Source: Prorocentrum cordatum (taxonomy: Eukaryota > Sar > Dinophyceae > Prorocentrales > Prorocentraceae). From it: a stretch of DNA of 20,000 nucleotides. The stretch lies in the NCBI GenBank assembly GCA_963575745.1, contig CAUYUJ010018304.1, positions 123,984 through 143,983 on the forward strand. The letters run 5' to 3'. Shown piece after piece: positions 1-8,879 of the stretch (position 1 is its first letter; every line of letters begins with the position of its first letter). A program made the translations under genes and the position numbers. The notes beneath the pieces were generated by a model. That model did no database searches and was not told where the DNA came from. It saw only the letters and a list, made by a program, of their open reading frames with translations.

Positions 1-440
1 AAGCACAGGATGCGTCAACGGTGCGTCAACGGACCCTCCTGTCCCGCTGGGCTTGCCGTTCAAAGGAGAGCTCCGTTCCGCCCAGAGCGGATGTTCATCA
101 CTTTCCAGACGAAAGTGTGCGGCGCTGAGGCGAAAGCCACCTTTTCAAACCGACCCTCAGGATCATAAGTTTTGATTTTGATTTTGCAATCCTCAGGATA
201 TTGATTTTGCAATCCTCAGGGTCATACATTCTGATTCTGATTCTGCAATCCTTAGGATTTTGATTTCGCAATCATTTCTAGCCTTGATTTTGCAGTCCTT
301 GGGGTCATAAGTGGCGGGGAGGACTCGGGCGAAACGCGGTCCGGTGGGTGTGGCGAAGAGGGGCTGTGCATAGCGTGATGGGGCCGAGGGGAGTGTTGGA
401 GGGAGGAGGGGTCGGAGTAGGGAGGAGCGGGGAAGGAGGA
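1..440. repeat. Modular dispersed element, copy 1 (left part missing)
   Basis: This is a diverged copy of an element seen again at 831-1413, 1414-1904 and 14665-15125. Shared landmarks, in order, are CAGGATGCGTCA near 7, a GAGAGCTCCGTT-type block near 67, GTGTGCGGCG near 115, a TTTTGCAGTCC..GGTCATAAGTGG block near 287-313, and a right-end motif GAGGGGCTGTGCATAG near 357. The corresponding blocks in the second copy are CAGGATGCGTCA (907), GAGAGCTTCGTT, GTGTGCGGCG, GACTTTGCATGC..GTTCACAAGTGG and GAGGAGTTATGTATA. No coding frame is kept between copies. Orientation is arbitrary. The family is not recognised. Confidence 0.55.
171..312. repeat. Internal 23-24-bp tandem expansion, GATTTTGCAATCCTCAGG
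   Basis: Five degenerate copies of a TTGATTTTGCAATCCTCAGG-like unit lie in tandem. GCAATC or GCAGTC occurs at 186, 209, 245, 268 and 292, so the spacing is 23, 36, 23 and 24. The copies of the host element at 831 and 1414 carry one unit or none here. The array therefore appears to have expanded inside this copy only. Confidence 0.75.
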
Positions 441-830
441 GGCAGGGAGGAGGGATGACGGAGGAGCGAAGCGGGAGCAGGGGCGAGGAGGGGTTGTGCA
501 TGAAGCGATGGAGTCGGAGTGCAGTGGAGACTCATGCCAAGAAACACCCTGCTTGCCTCCAGGGTGCTCTGGGTTTCTTGCGTTTCAATGGTTTTGCTAT
601 GGGAAGCGTGACGTTCCCACACCAAAGATCAATTGACATCCTAGGGTCTCAAGGTTGGGTTTCTTGTGGAAGATCTCTTGTGGTCGAGCTTCTACTGAAG
701 GGAGGAGCATGGAAGAGGGGTGAAGGAGGTGTGATGGTGGAGGAGCGAAGCGGGAGGAAAGAATAGGCGAAGGCTTATGATCATGATCAGTTCAAGAAGC
801 GTCACTGCAGGAGGAGTGGGAAGGAGGGTC
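441..830. repeat. Modular dispersed element, variant carrying the 160-bp module
   Basis: The segment opens with GGAGGAGGGATGACGGAGGA, the same left motif found near 841 and 1424. It runs into a right-end-like motif GAGGAGGGGTTGTGCATGAAG at about 487, then carries a 160-bp module shared with 14800-14960. A second left-motif echo, GGAGGTGTGATGGTGGAGGAGCGAAG, lies near 725. This copy looks like a rearranged or truncated member of the family, with the module next to the right-end motif instead of internal to the element. Confidence 0.45.
523..682. repeat. 160-bp duplicated module, copy 1 (pair of 14800-14960)
   Basis: From GTGGAGACTCATGCCAAG to CTTGTGGAAG the two copies differ at about 14 of 149 positions by my hand count, so they are about 90% identical without gaps. 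Eleven of the differences are transitions. Four are CpG in the distant copy and TpG or CpA here. Both copies are open on + in the same frame (ETHAKKHPACLQGALGFL is shared). However, about eight of the 14 changes alter the residue, which does not show selection on a protein. It is most simply a dispersed repeat module. Confidence 0.85.
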
Positions 831-1413
831 GAGGGGTCAAGGAGGAGGGATGACGGAAGAGCGAGGATTGAAAAGGAGGAATAGGGTGATGATCAATGGT
901 AACCCAGGATGCGTCATCGATGCTGTAGCACACCCACCCGTCGCAAGTCCTGTCCTAAATTATCCCGGTCTGGTTTTTGTTTTCACTAAAGGAAGTACCT
1001 TCTTGAAAGACGAGCGCCGCCTCCGCCTGCCTTTCAGGCGAGAGCTTCGTTTTCGAAACTAGCTGCCCTGCCTGCACCCGTCCGCCCAATTATAAGGAGT
1101 ACGAGAAGGTAGGATCACGACGTTCAATTCGTTGTACAGCGAGGCCCCCGCTTTGCACAAGAACCGCCATCCATTCCGTTCGAGGCGCACGTGTGCGGCG
1201 TTAACGTGAGCGCAGCATTCTGAGCCCGACCCGCTCTACATCCTTTCAGCGTTTGGACTTTGCATGCTTCAGGTTCACAAGTGGTGAGGCGGTCTCATGC
1301 ATAAGGCCCAGCCCGTCCTACTGACACGTCTGGTGGTGCGACGAGGAGGAGTTATGTATACAGCAGAGGGACGGGGGAGGAGAGAGGGAATATCAGGAAT
1401 GAAGAGGAAGGCC
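831..1413. repeat. Modular dispersed element, copy 2 (most complete)
   Basis: This copy pairs with 1414-1904 over nearly its whole length. Shared blocks include GAGGGGT.AAGGAGGAGGGATGACGGA, GAGCGCCGCC, GCGAGAGC, CCGCTTTGCACA followed by CCGCCATCCATC/A, TGTGCGGCG, and the right-end block CACG.CTGGTGGTGCG followed by GAGGAGTTATGT. The unit is about 583 bp from motif to motif and ends in GGA-rich simple sequence. A frame of 70 codons at 850-1062 is not preserved in the other copy and is not called as a gene. Confidence 0.7.
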
Positions 1414-1904
1414 GAGGGGTGAAGGAGGAGGGATGACGGAGGAGTGAGGATCGAAAAAAGGAGGAGAGGGGTGATGTGCAAAGGAAGCCCAGGCTGCTTC
1501 AACGATGGTGCAATGCACCCTCCCGTCCCAAGTCCCGTCCTCATGCGTCCCGGTGCGGGCTTCCTATGCTCGCTACAGGAAGCGCCCCCTTGAGCCACGA
1601 GCGCCGCCAGGGCCTGCCATTCGGACGAGAGCCCCAGTTTGAGAAGGAGCTGCCCCACGTTCTAGCTGCAAGGTGTGCGAAGAGGTAGGTCCAGAAAGTT
1701 CAAGGCGTTGTCCAGCGAGGGCATCGCTTTGCACAGGAGCCGCCATCCATCACCTTCGAGGAGAACCTGTGCGGCGGCATTTGAAGACGTTCGTCTATGT
1801 GTTTAGCAGTTGAGGGGTTAAAGCGTCGGGCAGCCGAATCGTCCAGCTCGCCCTGCCGACACGCCTGGTGGTGCGCTGAGGAGGAGTTATGTGTAAGAAA
1901 GACG
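1414..1904. repeat. Modular dispersed element, copy 3
   Basis: This is the tandem partner of the copy at 831-1413. It has the same block order, scattered small indels and strong divergence. Its right end, CTGCCGACACGCCTGGTGGTGCG followed by GAGGAGGAGTTATGTGTAAG, borders a GAT run and then a GGA run. Copies that repeatedly end in GGA or GAT simple sequence suggest either expansion from an element tail or insertion next to simple DNA. Confidence 0.7.
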
Positions 1905-1910
1905 AGATGT

Positions 1911-2034
1911 GGATGATGATGATGATGATGATGATGAGGAGGAGGAGGAGGAGGAGGAGGAGGAGGGGGAGGGGGAGGAGGAGAAGGAGGAGGAGGAGGA
2001 GGAGGAGGAGGAAGGGGGAGAAGGGAGGGGGATC
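1911..2034. repeat. GAT run then imperfect (GGA)n
   Basis: About eight GAT units (1911-1936) pass directly into a GGA-rich tract broken by GGGGGA and GAA variants. It is open in all + frames (Glu-, Arg- or Asp-rich), as expected of simple sequence. It is not evidence for a gene. Confidence 0.9.
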
Positions 2035-2206
2035 GAGTATCAACGGCCAAGGTGTTCTATATACTTTTCCTTGCGTTTTATGGACATGCAGGGGCCGCTG
2101 GGGACCTCTCGGAAACCTCCGCAGGCCTCAGGATACCTATGGAAACCCACGAGTCTTTCGTTCACTTGAGAAGACTTTTTGAGACCTCCTGAGAGGGAGC
2201 AGGAGT
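2035..2206. other. Short low-copy spacer with CCTC-containing echoes
   Basis: This stretch between two arrays holds several GGGACCTCTCGGAAACCTCC-like pieces about 10-11 bp apart. They resemble degenerate units of the GGGGCCTCTT clusters further right. I see no coding or RNA signal. Confidence 0.4.
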
Positions 2207-2362
2207 GAGGATGATGCTGATAAGGATGATGAAGAGGATGATGATGCGGAGGAAGAAGAGGAGGAGGAGGATGGGAGGGGAGGGATGATGGCGGGGGGCA
2301 CATGGGGGTGATGGAATATGGGTCGGGAGGGTCGATGTTGCTGGTGCTGCCGCTGATGACCT

Positions 2363-2394
<32 letters not shown>

Positions 2395-2890
2395 CTGATG
2401 ATGATGACAATGATGATGATGATGTTGCTCATGATGATGATGATGATGATGTTGATGATGTTGATGCTGATGATGATGATGATGGTAATTTTGATTATGA
2501 GATGATGGTGATGGTGATGGTGATGATGATGACGATACAGCTGATGTGGTTGATTCTGGTGACGATGACGATGACGATTACAGTGCTGATGACGACGACG
2601 ATGCTAGTGATGCGGCTGCCGATGCGGATGCAGATCCTGACTATGACGATGCTGGTTACGATGACGATGACGTTGATCATGTTGATGATGATGATGATGA
2701 CGATGACGATACTGATGATGATGACGATGATGGTGATGCTGATGATGATGATGCAGATGCAGATGATGATGATGATGATGATGATGCTGATGCTGATGCT
2801 GATGCTGATGCTGATGATGATGATGATGATGATGATGCTGCTGATGATGATGATGATGACGATGATGATGATGATGATGATGATGACGAC

Positions 2891-2921
<31 letters not shown>

Positions 2922-3813
2922 CTGAGTACGGTACTTAGTATATGTATATGCTGGTTGTGGCAGCAGGGTCTATGGTGGTGATTATGACGATGATTATTGC
3001 TATCACGATGGGGATATCGATGACGAACCCGATTGCTGATGGTTGGCAATGATGCTGCTGCTGATGATGATGGTGATGATCATGTCGATGATAGTGCTGC
3101 TGAGGACTATGCTGATTCTGCTGGCGATGATGATACATATGATTCCGATTATGGTGATTATGACGAGGATGCTGCTGCTGCTGATGATTCTGAGGAGGAC
3201 GATATCGATCATGGTGATTTTGGTTTTGATAGCAGTCATGGTCGTTGCGATGGTGATCATGACGATGCCAATGACTATTACGGTGATGATGTCGTCGCTT
3301 ATGACGATCACGGTTGACGATGGTTTGCAATGATGGTGCATGGTGATGGTGATGATGGTGATAAAGATGATGCTGATGCTGATTGTTGTCGGTAATGGTG
3401 CTGCTGGTGACTGTTCGGATTCGGATGACGATGGCGATGCTACACATGGCTATGGGTATGATGATTATGATGAGAATGCGGCTGCTGAGGATTATGATGA
3501 CGACGGTGATGATGTTGATAATGATGCTGATGCTGATGATGGCGATGGTAATGATGATGCTGATGATGCTGATGCTTATGCCGATGCTGATTCTTATGCT
3601 GATGCTTATGCTGATGCTGCTGCTGATTATGCTGCTGATGATGATTCTGACGATGACGATGATCATGCTGCTGATGATGACAATGCTGATGGTGATGATG
3701 ATGCTGCTGATCCTGATCATGATTATGATGCGGATGAAGGTAGTGACGATGGTGATGATGATGATGATTCTGATGACAATGATGATGATGATGCTGGTAA
3801 GGGTGATGATGAC

Positions 3814-3844
<31 letters not shown>

Positions 3845-3992
3845 GTGGTGATGGTGATGATGATGATGACGATGACGATGATGATGATGATGATGATGAT
3901 GCTGATGATGATGCTGCTGCTGATGATGATGCTGATGATGCTGCTGCTGATGATGATCATGACGATGCTGCTGCTGCTGCTGATGATGATAC

Positions 3993-4063
<71 letters not shown>
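2207..4063. repeat. Large GAT/GCT trinucleotide array 1
   Basis: About 1.86 kb consists of triplets of the form G-[A/C/G]-[T/C], mostly GAT with GCT, GGT and GAC variants. The register changes at least twice: the Asp frame is open at 2546-2938, then at 3033-3317 in another frame, then from 3340 in a third. The longest pure run is about 22 GAT units at 3993-4058, at the right end. Frames translating to Asp/Ala, Met/Leu or Ile/Ser polymers are shadows of the repeat. Interruptions are densest between 2940 and 3700. Confidence 0.95.
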
Positions 4064-4065
<2 letters not shown>

Positions 4066-4194
4066 ATGGGGGCGATGGTGACGATCAGTATGAACATGAA
4101 TACGTCGTGTACTCGTATTCAAAGCCTTCGGCACATCCCGCCTCCTTTCCTGGATTGTGGGTCAGATGCCTCTACGGTGTTCGTTGGGATGTCA
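4064..4194. other. Single-copy spacer
   Basis: The GAT array gives way to ordinary sequence with no recognisable motif before the GGGGCCTCTT repeats begin. An Asp-rich frame running out of the array stays open through here to 4263, but only by read-through. I see no gene. Confidence 0.4.
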
Positions 4195-4573
4195 TGGGAG
4201 GCCTCTCGTGGGCCTCTTGGGGCTGTCTTGAGGCCTTTGGGGGGCCATTTTTGGGCCTCTTGAGGCGTCTTATGGGGCCCCTTGGAGGTCTCTGAGGGCG
4301 TCTTGGGGGCCTCTTAGGGCCTCCTTGGGATCTCCTGTAGGCCTCTTGGGGCGGAAGACTCTGATTTTCGGTTCGTGTTCCCCCTCTTAGGCTCTTCTTG
4401 GGGCTGTCTTTGGGCCCTCTTGGGCTGTGATGGGCGCCTCTGGGACTGTCCTGGAGCCCTCTTAGGGCCGCCTTGGGGCCCTTTTGGGGGCTTCCTAGGC
4501 CGTCTTGGAACGGTCCTGGGGGCCTCCCGGACCGTGTTGGAACGTCGGAAGCTCGAAGAGTCGAGGTCCCCCC
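4195..4573. repeat. GGGGCCTCTT minisatellite cluster 1
   Basis: Tandem 10-11-bp units of the type GGGGGCCTCTT or GGGGCTGTCTT run with many substitutions. Because the unit is not a multiple of three, open frames on both strands drift (Gly/Leu/Trp-rich on +, Pro/Arg/Lys-rich on -) and are not credible proteins. The right end carries a non-repeated motif, CGTCGGAAGCTC at 4543-4554, followed by GAGTCGAGGTCCCCC. This is shared with cluster 2. Confidence 0.85.
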
Positions 4574-4677
4574 CAAACATTGAAATATTTTTCTGGAAGC
4601 GCATACATGTACATTTGTACGTCTGTGAACCTATATGTATGATATCGGAAAGCCTAAACCCGAATCACCGTCTTTTT
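4574..4677. other. AT-richer spacer
   Basis: About 100 bp with short runs such as AAATATTTTTC and CATACATGTACATTTGTACG separate cluster 1 from the GGGCTATA array. I see no feature beyond short palindromic ATGTACAT. Confidence 0.35.
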
Positions 4678-5231
4678 AGGGCTACAGGGCTATGGGGCTA
4701 TTGGGCTATAGAGCGATGGGGCCATGGGGCTATACGGCAACATAACCATAGAGCTACAGGGCCATAGGGCTATAGGTCTATAAGGGCTATAGGGCTATAG
4801 TGATATAGGGCCATAGGGCTATAGGGCTGTAGGGCTACAGGGCTATGGGGCTATGGTGCTCTGGGGCTATGGGGCTATAGTGCTATAGTGCCATAGGACT
4901 ATGAGTTTTTAGGGCTATTGGGCTATAGGGCTATAGGACCATAGGGCTATAGGGCTATAGGGCTATTGGGCTATAGGGCTATAGGGCTATAGGGCTATTG
5001 GGCTAAAGGGCTATAGGGCTATGGGGCTATAGGCATATAGAACAATAGGGCTATCTGTTTATAGGGCTATGGGGTTATAGTGCTATTGGGCAATGGGGCT
5101 ATAGGGTTATAAGGCCATAGGGCTATAGGGCTATAGGGCTAGAAGGCTATAAGGTCATAGTGCTATAGGACTATAGAGCTAATGGGCTATAGAGCTATAT
5201 GACTATTTGGCTATGGGGCTATAGGGCTGTG
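4678..5231. repeat. 8-bp GGGCTATA tandem array
   Basis: About 550 bp of GGGCTATA units carry scattered substitutions (GGGCTACA, GGGCCATA, GTGCTATA) and occasional 1-2-base indels. Roughly 60-70 units fit by eye. Stops (TAG) occur in every unit, so nothing is coded. The purest stretch is around 4920-5030. Confidence 0.95.
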
Positions 5232-5354
5232 GAATCGGTGGCAAACCTCACCTAACCATATGAATTCGCTAGGACCCCTACAGAGGCAAATCCTGATTGG
5301 GGAATGACTCGAATACCCCACGTGGTACCAAGCAAGTGCCACTGAATGTATATC
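5232..5354. other. Single-copy spacer
   Basis: About 120 bp of mixed composition lie between the GGGCTATA array and cluster 2. No coding, RNA or repeat signal is seen. Confidence 0.35.
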
Positions 5355-5957
5355 TTGGGGGAACTCTCGGAGGCCTCCTCGAGATAGGTTGGAGGCTTCT
5401 CCGTTGAGAGGCCTCTTAGAGCCTCTTTCGGGCCTCCTGGGGGTCCTTTGGGCCCTCTGGGGCCCTCTTGGAGGCCTCGTGGGACCTCTCGGGGGCCTCT
5501 TGAAGCCTCCAGGGCACATCTTCAGGCGGAACCCCCTCTTGGGCCCTTCTCGGGGCCATCTTGGGGCCCGCTCGGGCCGTCTTGGGCGCCTCCTGGGCGC
5601 CTCTTGGGCCGTCTTGCGGCCCTCTTGGGCAGTCTTGGGACCGTGCTGGGCCGTCTTTGTGCCCTCTTAGGGGGCCTCGTGGGCCTCCTTGAGGCGTTCT
5701 TGGGGGCCTCGTGGGCTGCCTCGGAGCGTCGGAAGCTCAGAAAGGCGAGGACCCCCGACACATTGCAGATCCACTGGGGACTTTAGGATTCTTGCCCCTC
5801 GGGGCCCTCCTGGGACGCCTCTCGGGTCTCCCTTGGGGCCTCTCGGCAGCTTCTTGGTGCCTTCTTGGGAGCCACGCTGAACCTCTTGGACCGATCGTTC
5901 GGCGATGCTGGGTCCTCCTGGACCGACTGGAATGCCTCTCGGGGTGCTCTTGGCTCG
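5355..5957. repeat. GGGGCCTCTT minisatellite cluster 2 with internal spacer
   Basis: Ten- to eleven-bp units (GGGGGCCTCTT, GGGCCGTCTT, GGGCGCCTCTT) are interrupted once by a non-repeated spacer at about 5722-5800. The spacer begins GCGTCGGAAGCTC (5727-5738), continues AGAAAGGCGAGGACCCCC and holds CATTG at 5761. Repeats resume on its right. Cluster 1 has the same motif with CATTG at the same distance (34-35 bp). Cluster 4 has a more diverged version near 16340-16440. Confidence 0.85.
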
Positions 5958-6152
5958 TGAGCCCACCGGGCCACGAACCTTTCATGTGGGGAGCCGCGAC
6001 GCGCCCCAGGAGGCGCGCGAGAAGCCCTGGAAGATTTGGCATGTTCGGGCCTGGGCCCTGTAAGGAATCCTCAGGATTAATGTCTGAGGCCCCAACGGAT
6101 CGAACAAGGGAGCTGATAACACTCACACTCGTGCCTCCCGTGTACGGTGGCA
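5958..6152. other. Single-copy spacer
   Basis: About 195 bp of moderately GC-rich sequence precede array 2. Reading frames cross it on both strands but continue into repeats on either side. No motif is recognised. Confidence 0.35.
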
Positions 6153-6362
6153 GATGGTGACGACGACGAGATGTTGATGATGCTGATGATGATGATGATG
6201 ATGATGATGCTGATGCTGCTGCTGATGATGATGATGCTGACAATGATGCTGAGGACGATGATGACGACGATGATGATGATGCTGATGATGTTGATGCTGA
6301 TTATGATGATGATGAGGAGGATGCTGATGACGGGGATGGTGACAATGACGATGCTGTAGGTT

Positions 6363-6395
<33 letters not shown>

Positions 6396-6832
6396 ATTAT
6401 GATGATGATGACGATGCTGATAATGATGCTGATGCTGCTGCTGATGAGGAGGATGAGGAGAGGGTGATGATGCTGATGCGGCTGCTTCTGATGATGATGC
6501 TGATGATGGTGGTGTTGGTGGTGATGGTTATGATGAGTGTGATGGTGGTGTTGATGCTGATGGTGATGCTGCTGCTGCTGATGCTGATGATTCTGATTCT
6601 GATGCTGATGATGCTGATGACGAGGTTGAAGATGCTGCTTCTGATTGTGATGGTGAGGATGACGATGCTGATAGTGGTGGTGGTCGTGGTGGTGCTGATG
6701 AGAATGATGACGCTGCTGCTGCTGATGACGACGATGATGATAATGATGCTGATGACGACGACGCTGATGACGATGCTGATTATGCTGATATTGATGATGC
6801 TGATGATGATGGCACTGATGTTGATGTTGCTG

Positions 6833-6865
<33 letters not shown>

Positions 6866-7510
6866 CGGATGTTTATGCTACTGCTGCTGATGATGGTGCT
6901 GCTGATGCTGATGCAGATTATGACGATGGCGATGACGCTGCTGCTGATGATGCTGATGCTGCCGATTGTACTCATAATTCTGTTGATGCTGCTGCATATG
7001 ATGATGCTTCTGTCGATGACGACGACGACGATGATGATGAGGATGATGATGTTGATGACGATACTGATGATGCTGATGATGATGATAATGAAGACGACGA
7101 TGCTGATGACGATGATGAGGATGATGATCCTGATGCTGATTGTGTTGATGATGCTGATGATGATGATCATGCTGATGATGCCGATGATGCTGGTGTTTCA
7201 TTATGATGACGGTGAGTATGATGAGGATGCTGCTAATGCTCAGGCTGATGATCATGCTGCTGCTGCCGCTGATGACGATACTACGAACGACGACGACGAT
7301 TTTGATGAGTGTGATGGTGATGATGATGATGATGATGATGATGATGGTGATGGTGGTGGTGGTGGTGGTGGTGATGGTTATGACAAGTGTGGTGGTTGCT
7401 GTGATGTTGATGTTGATGAAGATGATGACGATTATGATGATGCGGATGAATGTGATGATGATCATGGTGATGATGTTGCTGATGCTGCTGCTGCTGCTGC
7501 TGCTGACGAC

Positions 7511-7588
<78 letters not shown>

Positions 7589-7630
7589 GGTGGTGGTGGT
7601 GGTTATGGTGGTGGTGGTGATGATGATGGA
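6153..7630. repeat. Large GAT/GCT trinucleotide array 2 ending in (GGT)n
   Basis: The composition matches array 1: GAT, GCT, GGT and GAC triplets with GTT and ATT variants in the middle. Its right end is a pure run of about 21 GAT units (7511-7574) that passes directly into GGT units (7573-7620). Smaller GGT (7341-7371) and GCT (7485-7504) patches lie inside. Homopolymer-like frames are open in both directions and are not genes. Confidence 0.95.
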
Positions 7631-7639
7631 GGTGGAAGT

Positions 7640-7910
7640 GGAGGAGGAAGTGAAATATGTTCCACGCCAAGTTTTCAATCACAGATGCTCGCAGCTTCCA
7701 ACCACACTCAAACAGAGTCCGATAGCAAGCCAGAAAACTGCACGTGCCGATATGATAGCAGCCTCACGCTGAGCGTGTATGCCAGAGAGGGCATCCCACG
7801 CGAGCAGGGGATCCCAGAGGGCCCAGGGGAAGACGGCAGCATGCCAGAAACGACAGGGATGCGCGCTGGGGAGCTGTGGGGGGGTTTTGGCACGGGGAGC
7901 GGTGGTGTCT
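7640..7910 (+). other. Single-copy stretch after array 2
   Basis: A frame inherited from the repeat stays open through to 7951 and reads as ordinary mixed amino acids (for example CSTPSFQSQMLAASNHTQTE). A minus-strand frame is open too. There is no start of its own, no splice pattern I can defend and no known domain, so I leave it as undetermined sequence. Confidence 0.3.
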
Positions 7911-7938
7911 CTGTGTGTGTGTGTGTGTGTGTGTGTGT
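7911..7938. repeat. (GT)14 microsatellite
   Basis: Fourteen GT units, nearly perfect, are followed by a run of nine G. The tract could form left-handed DNA. Confidence 0.95.
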
Positions 7939-8032
7939 TCGGGGGGGGTAGGCAGTGGGACAGAGTGCAGGGGGACGTGGGAGGCTTCGGTAGCAAATCA
8001 TGGGAGCCTGGTATACCATTAATTTTGTCTTT

Positions 8033-8136
8033 TGCGTCGATTGGCGTCGATTAGCGTCTGGGAATCGATGAGATAGCGCCGATCTAGCGTCGATTTAGCG
8101 TCGATTAGCGTCGATTCATCGTCGATGCGCGTCGGT
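8033..8136. repeat. GCGTCGATT minisatellite, 10-12-bp unit
   Basis: Repeated TGGCGTCGAT, TAGCGTCGATTT, AGCGTCGAT and CATCGTCGATGC units lie in tandem, broken once near 8057-8085. The spacing is 9-12 bp. Each unit holds TCGA or CGAT, so the array is rich in CpG. Confidence 0.8.
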
Positions 8137-8176
8137 TCGCAAGAGCCCACAAGATGGTGGGGGAGGCTCCCACGAG

Positions 8177-8842
8177 TTGCCACCGAAGACTGCACAACAG
8201 GCGAAGGCCCAGGGGAGTGCCGTTTCGGGCCGTGTTCTGGAGCAGGGCGGCCGTCGATGGCCTGCCGAGCGCGGGCACTCGGCGGACGTTTTGTGGACGG
8301 CATCCAGCGGACGACGGGTGGGGCAACACTCGGAGGGACTTCGGTGCCGTGGAACGCGGGAGCACCGGCGGGGTACGCAGCCAGGACGGCATGGGCCGGG
8401 GAGGGCCGACCTCGCTGCACGCCCTGCACGCCCGCCAGCGTCGGCCGCTGGAGCACCCGAGCCTCGGATCGGCCCCGCCCAGATGCCCCCGAGCCGGCAC
8501 TCCCAAGGCGCAGGCCAGAACGGGGAGGTCCCCCCCCCCAGAGCAGGGCTTACCCATCGGTGGTTGAACGTAGGTATCTTTGGATTCTCAGATAGATGCC
8601 AATCTGCTTCAAGCGCCTTCCTGCTTCAAGGATCGAGTGGCTTCACCTTTTCCGTCCTCCTTAGGGGGCGGACGGAACCCAATCTTTTTTCAACGCCTTC
8701 CTACTTCATGTTCCTACCTGCTTCTTCCGACCGATGGGTACTTCTGCTCGGTCGATCCTCTTCGATTCCAAAAGTTCATCCGGTGTCGATCCGATGCGGC
8801 ATCGATGCCCCGACAATCCGACGTGGACCGGCGCCCGCGTAG
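8177..8842 (+). CDS. Open frame of 221 codons, probably not a real gene
   Basis: This frame is open over a GC-rich island. Two other + frames (8125-8595 and 8154-8567) and two minus frames (8019-8456 and 8105-8557) are open over the same bases, as GC-rich DNA allows by chance. The translation is rich in Arg, Gly, Pro and Ala in its first 130 residues. It then turns Ser/Phe/Leu-rich after about residue 135, where the base composition changes. I see no domain, signal peptide or membrane segment. It could hold an exon, but nothing favours this frame over the others. Confidence 0.12.
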   Translation: MPPKTAQQAKAQGSAVSGRVLEQGGRRWPAERGHSADVLWTASSGRRVGQHSEGLRCRGTREHRRGTQPGRHGPGRADLAARPARPPASAAGAPEPRIGPAQMPPSRHSQGAGQNGEVPPPRAGLTHRWLNVGIFGFSDRCQSASSAFLLQGSSGFTFSVLLRGRTEPNLFSTPSYFMFLPASSDRWVLLLGRSSSIPKVHPVSIRCGIDAPTIRRGPAPA

Positions 8843-8879
8843 CGGTATTGCGCATTCTGTCGCGGCCGATCCGATTGGA

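Noticed and set aside
2546-4263. Long Asp/Ala, Met/Leu and Ile/Ser open frames over the GAT arrays (up to about 400 codons)
   Set aside because: A GAT repeat lacks stops in most frames of both strands, so length is no evidence. Several frames are open over the same bases and none has a non-repetitive domain.
4195-4604. Pro/Arg/Lys-rich minus-strand proteins over the GGGGCCTCTT clusters
   Set aside because: They recur in clusters 1, 2 and 4 and look alike. But the 10-11-bp unit shifts frame repeatedly, and similarity follows from the shared DNA repeat and spacer.
6397-7951. 495-codon + frame and 257- to 266-codon minus frames over array 2
   Set aside because: Composition is Met/Leu/Asp or Ile/Ser/His from the triplet repeat. 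The non-repeat tail after 7640 shows no domain.
8580-8660. Dinoflagellate spliced-leader-like string (GCCAATCTGCTTCAAG)
   Set aside because: It only loosely resembles the conserved leader ending in TTGGCTCAAG and lacks its core. It cannot be used to assign the organism.
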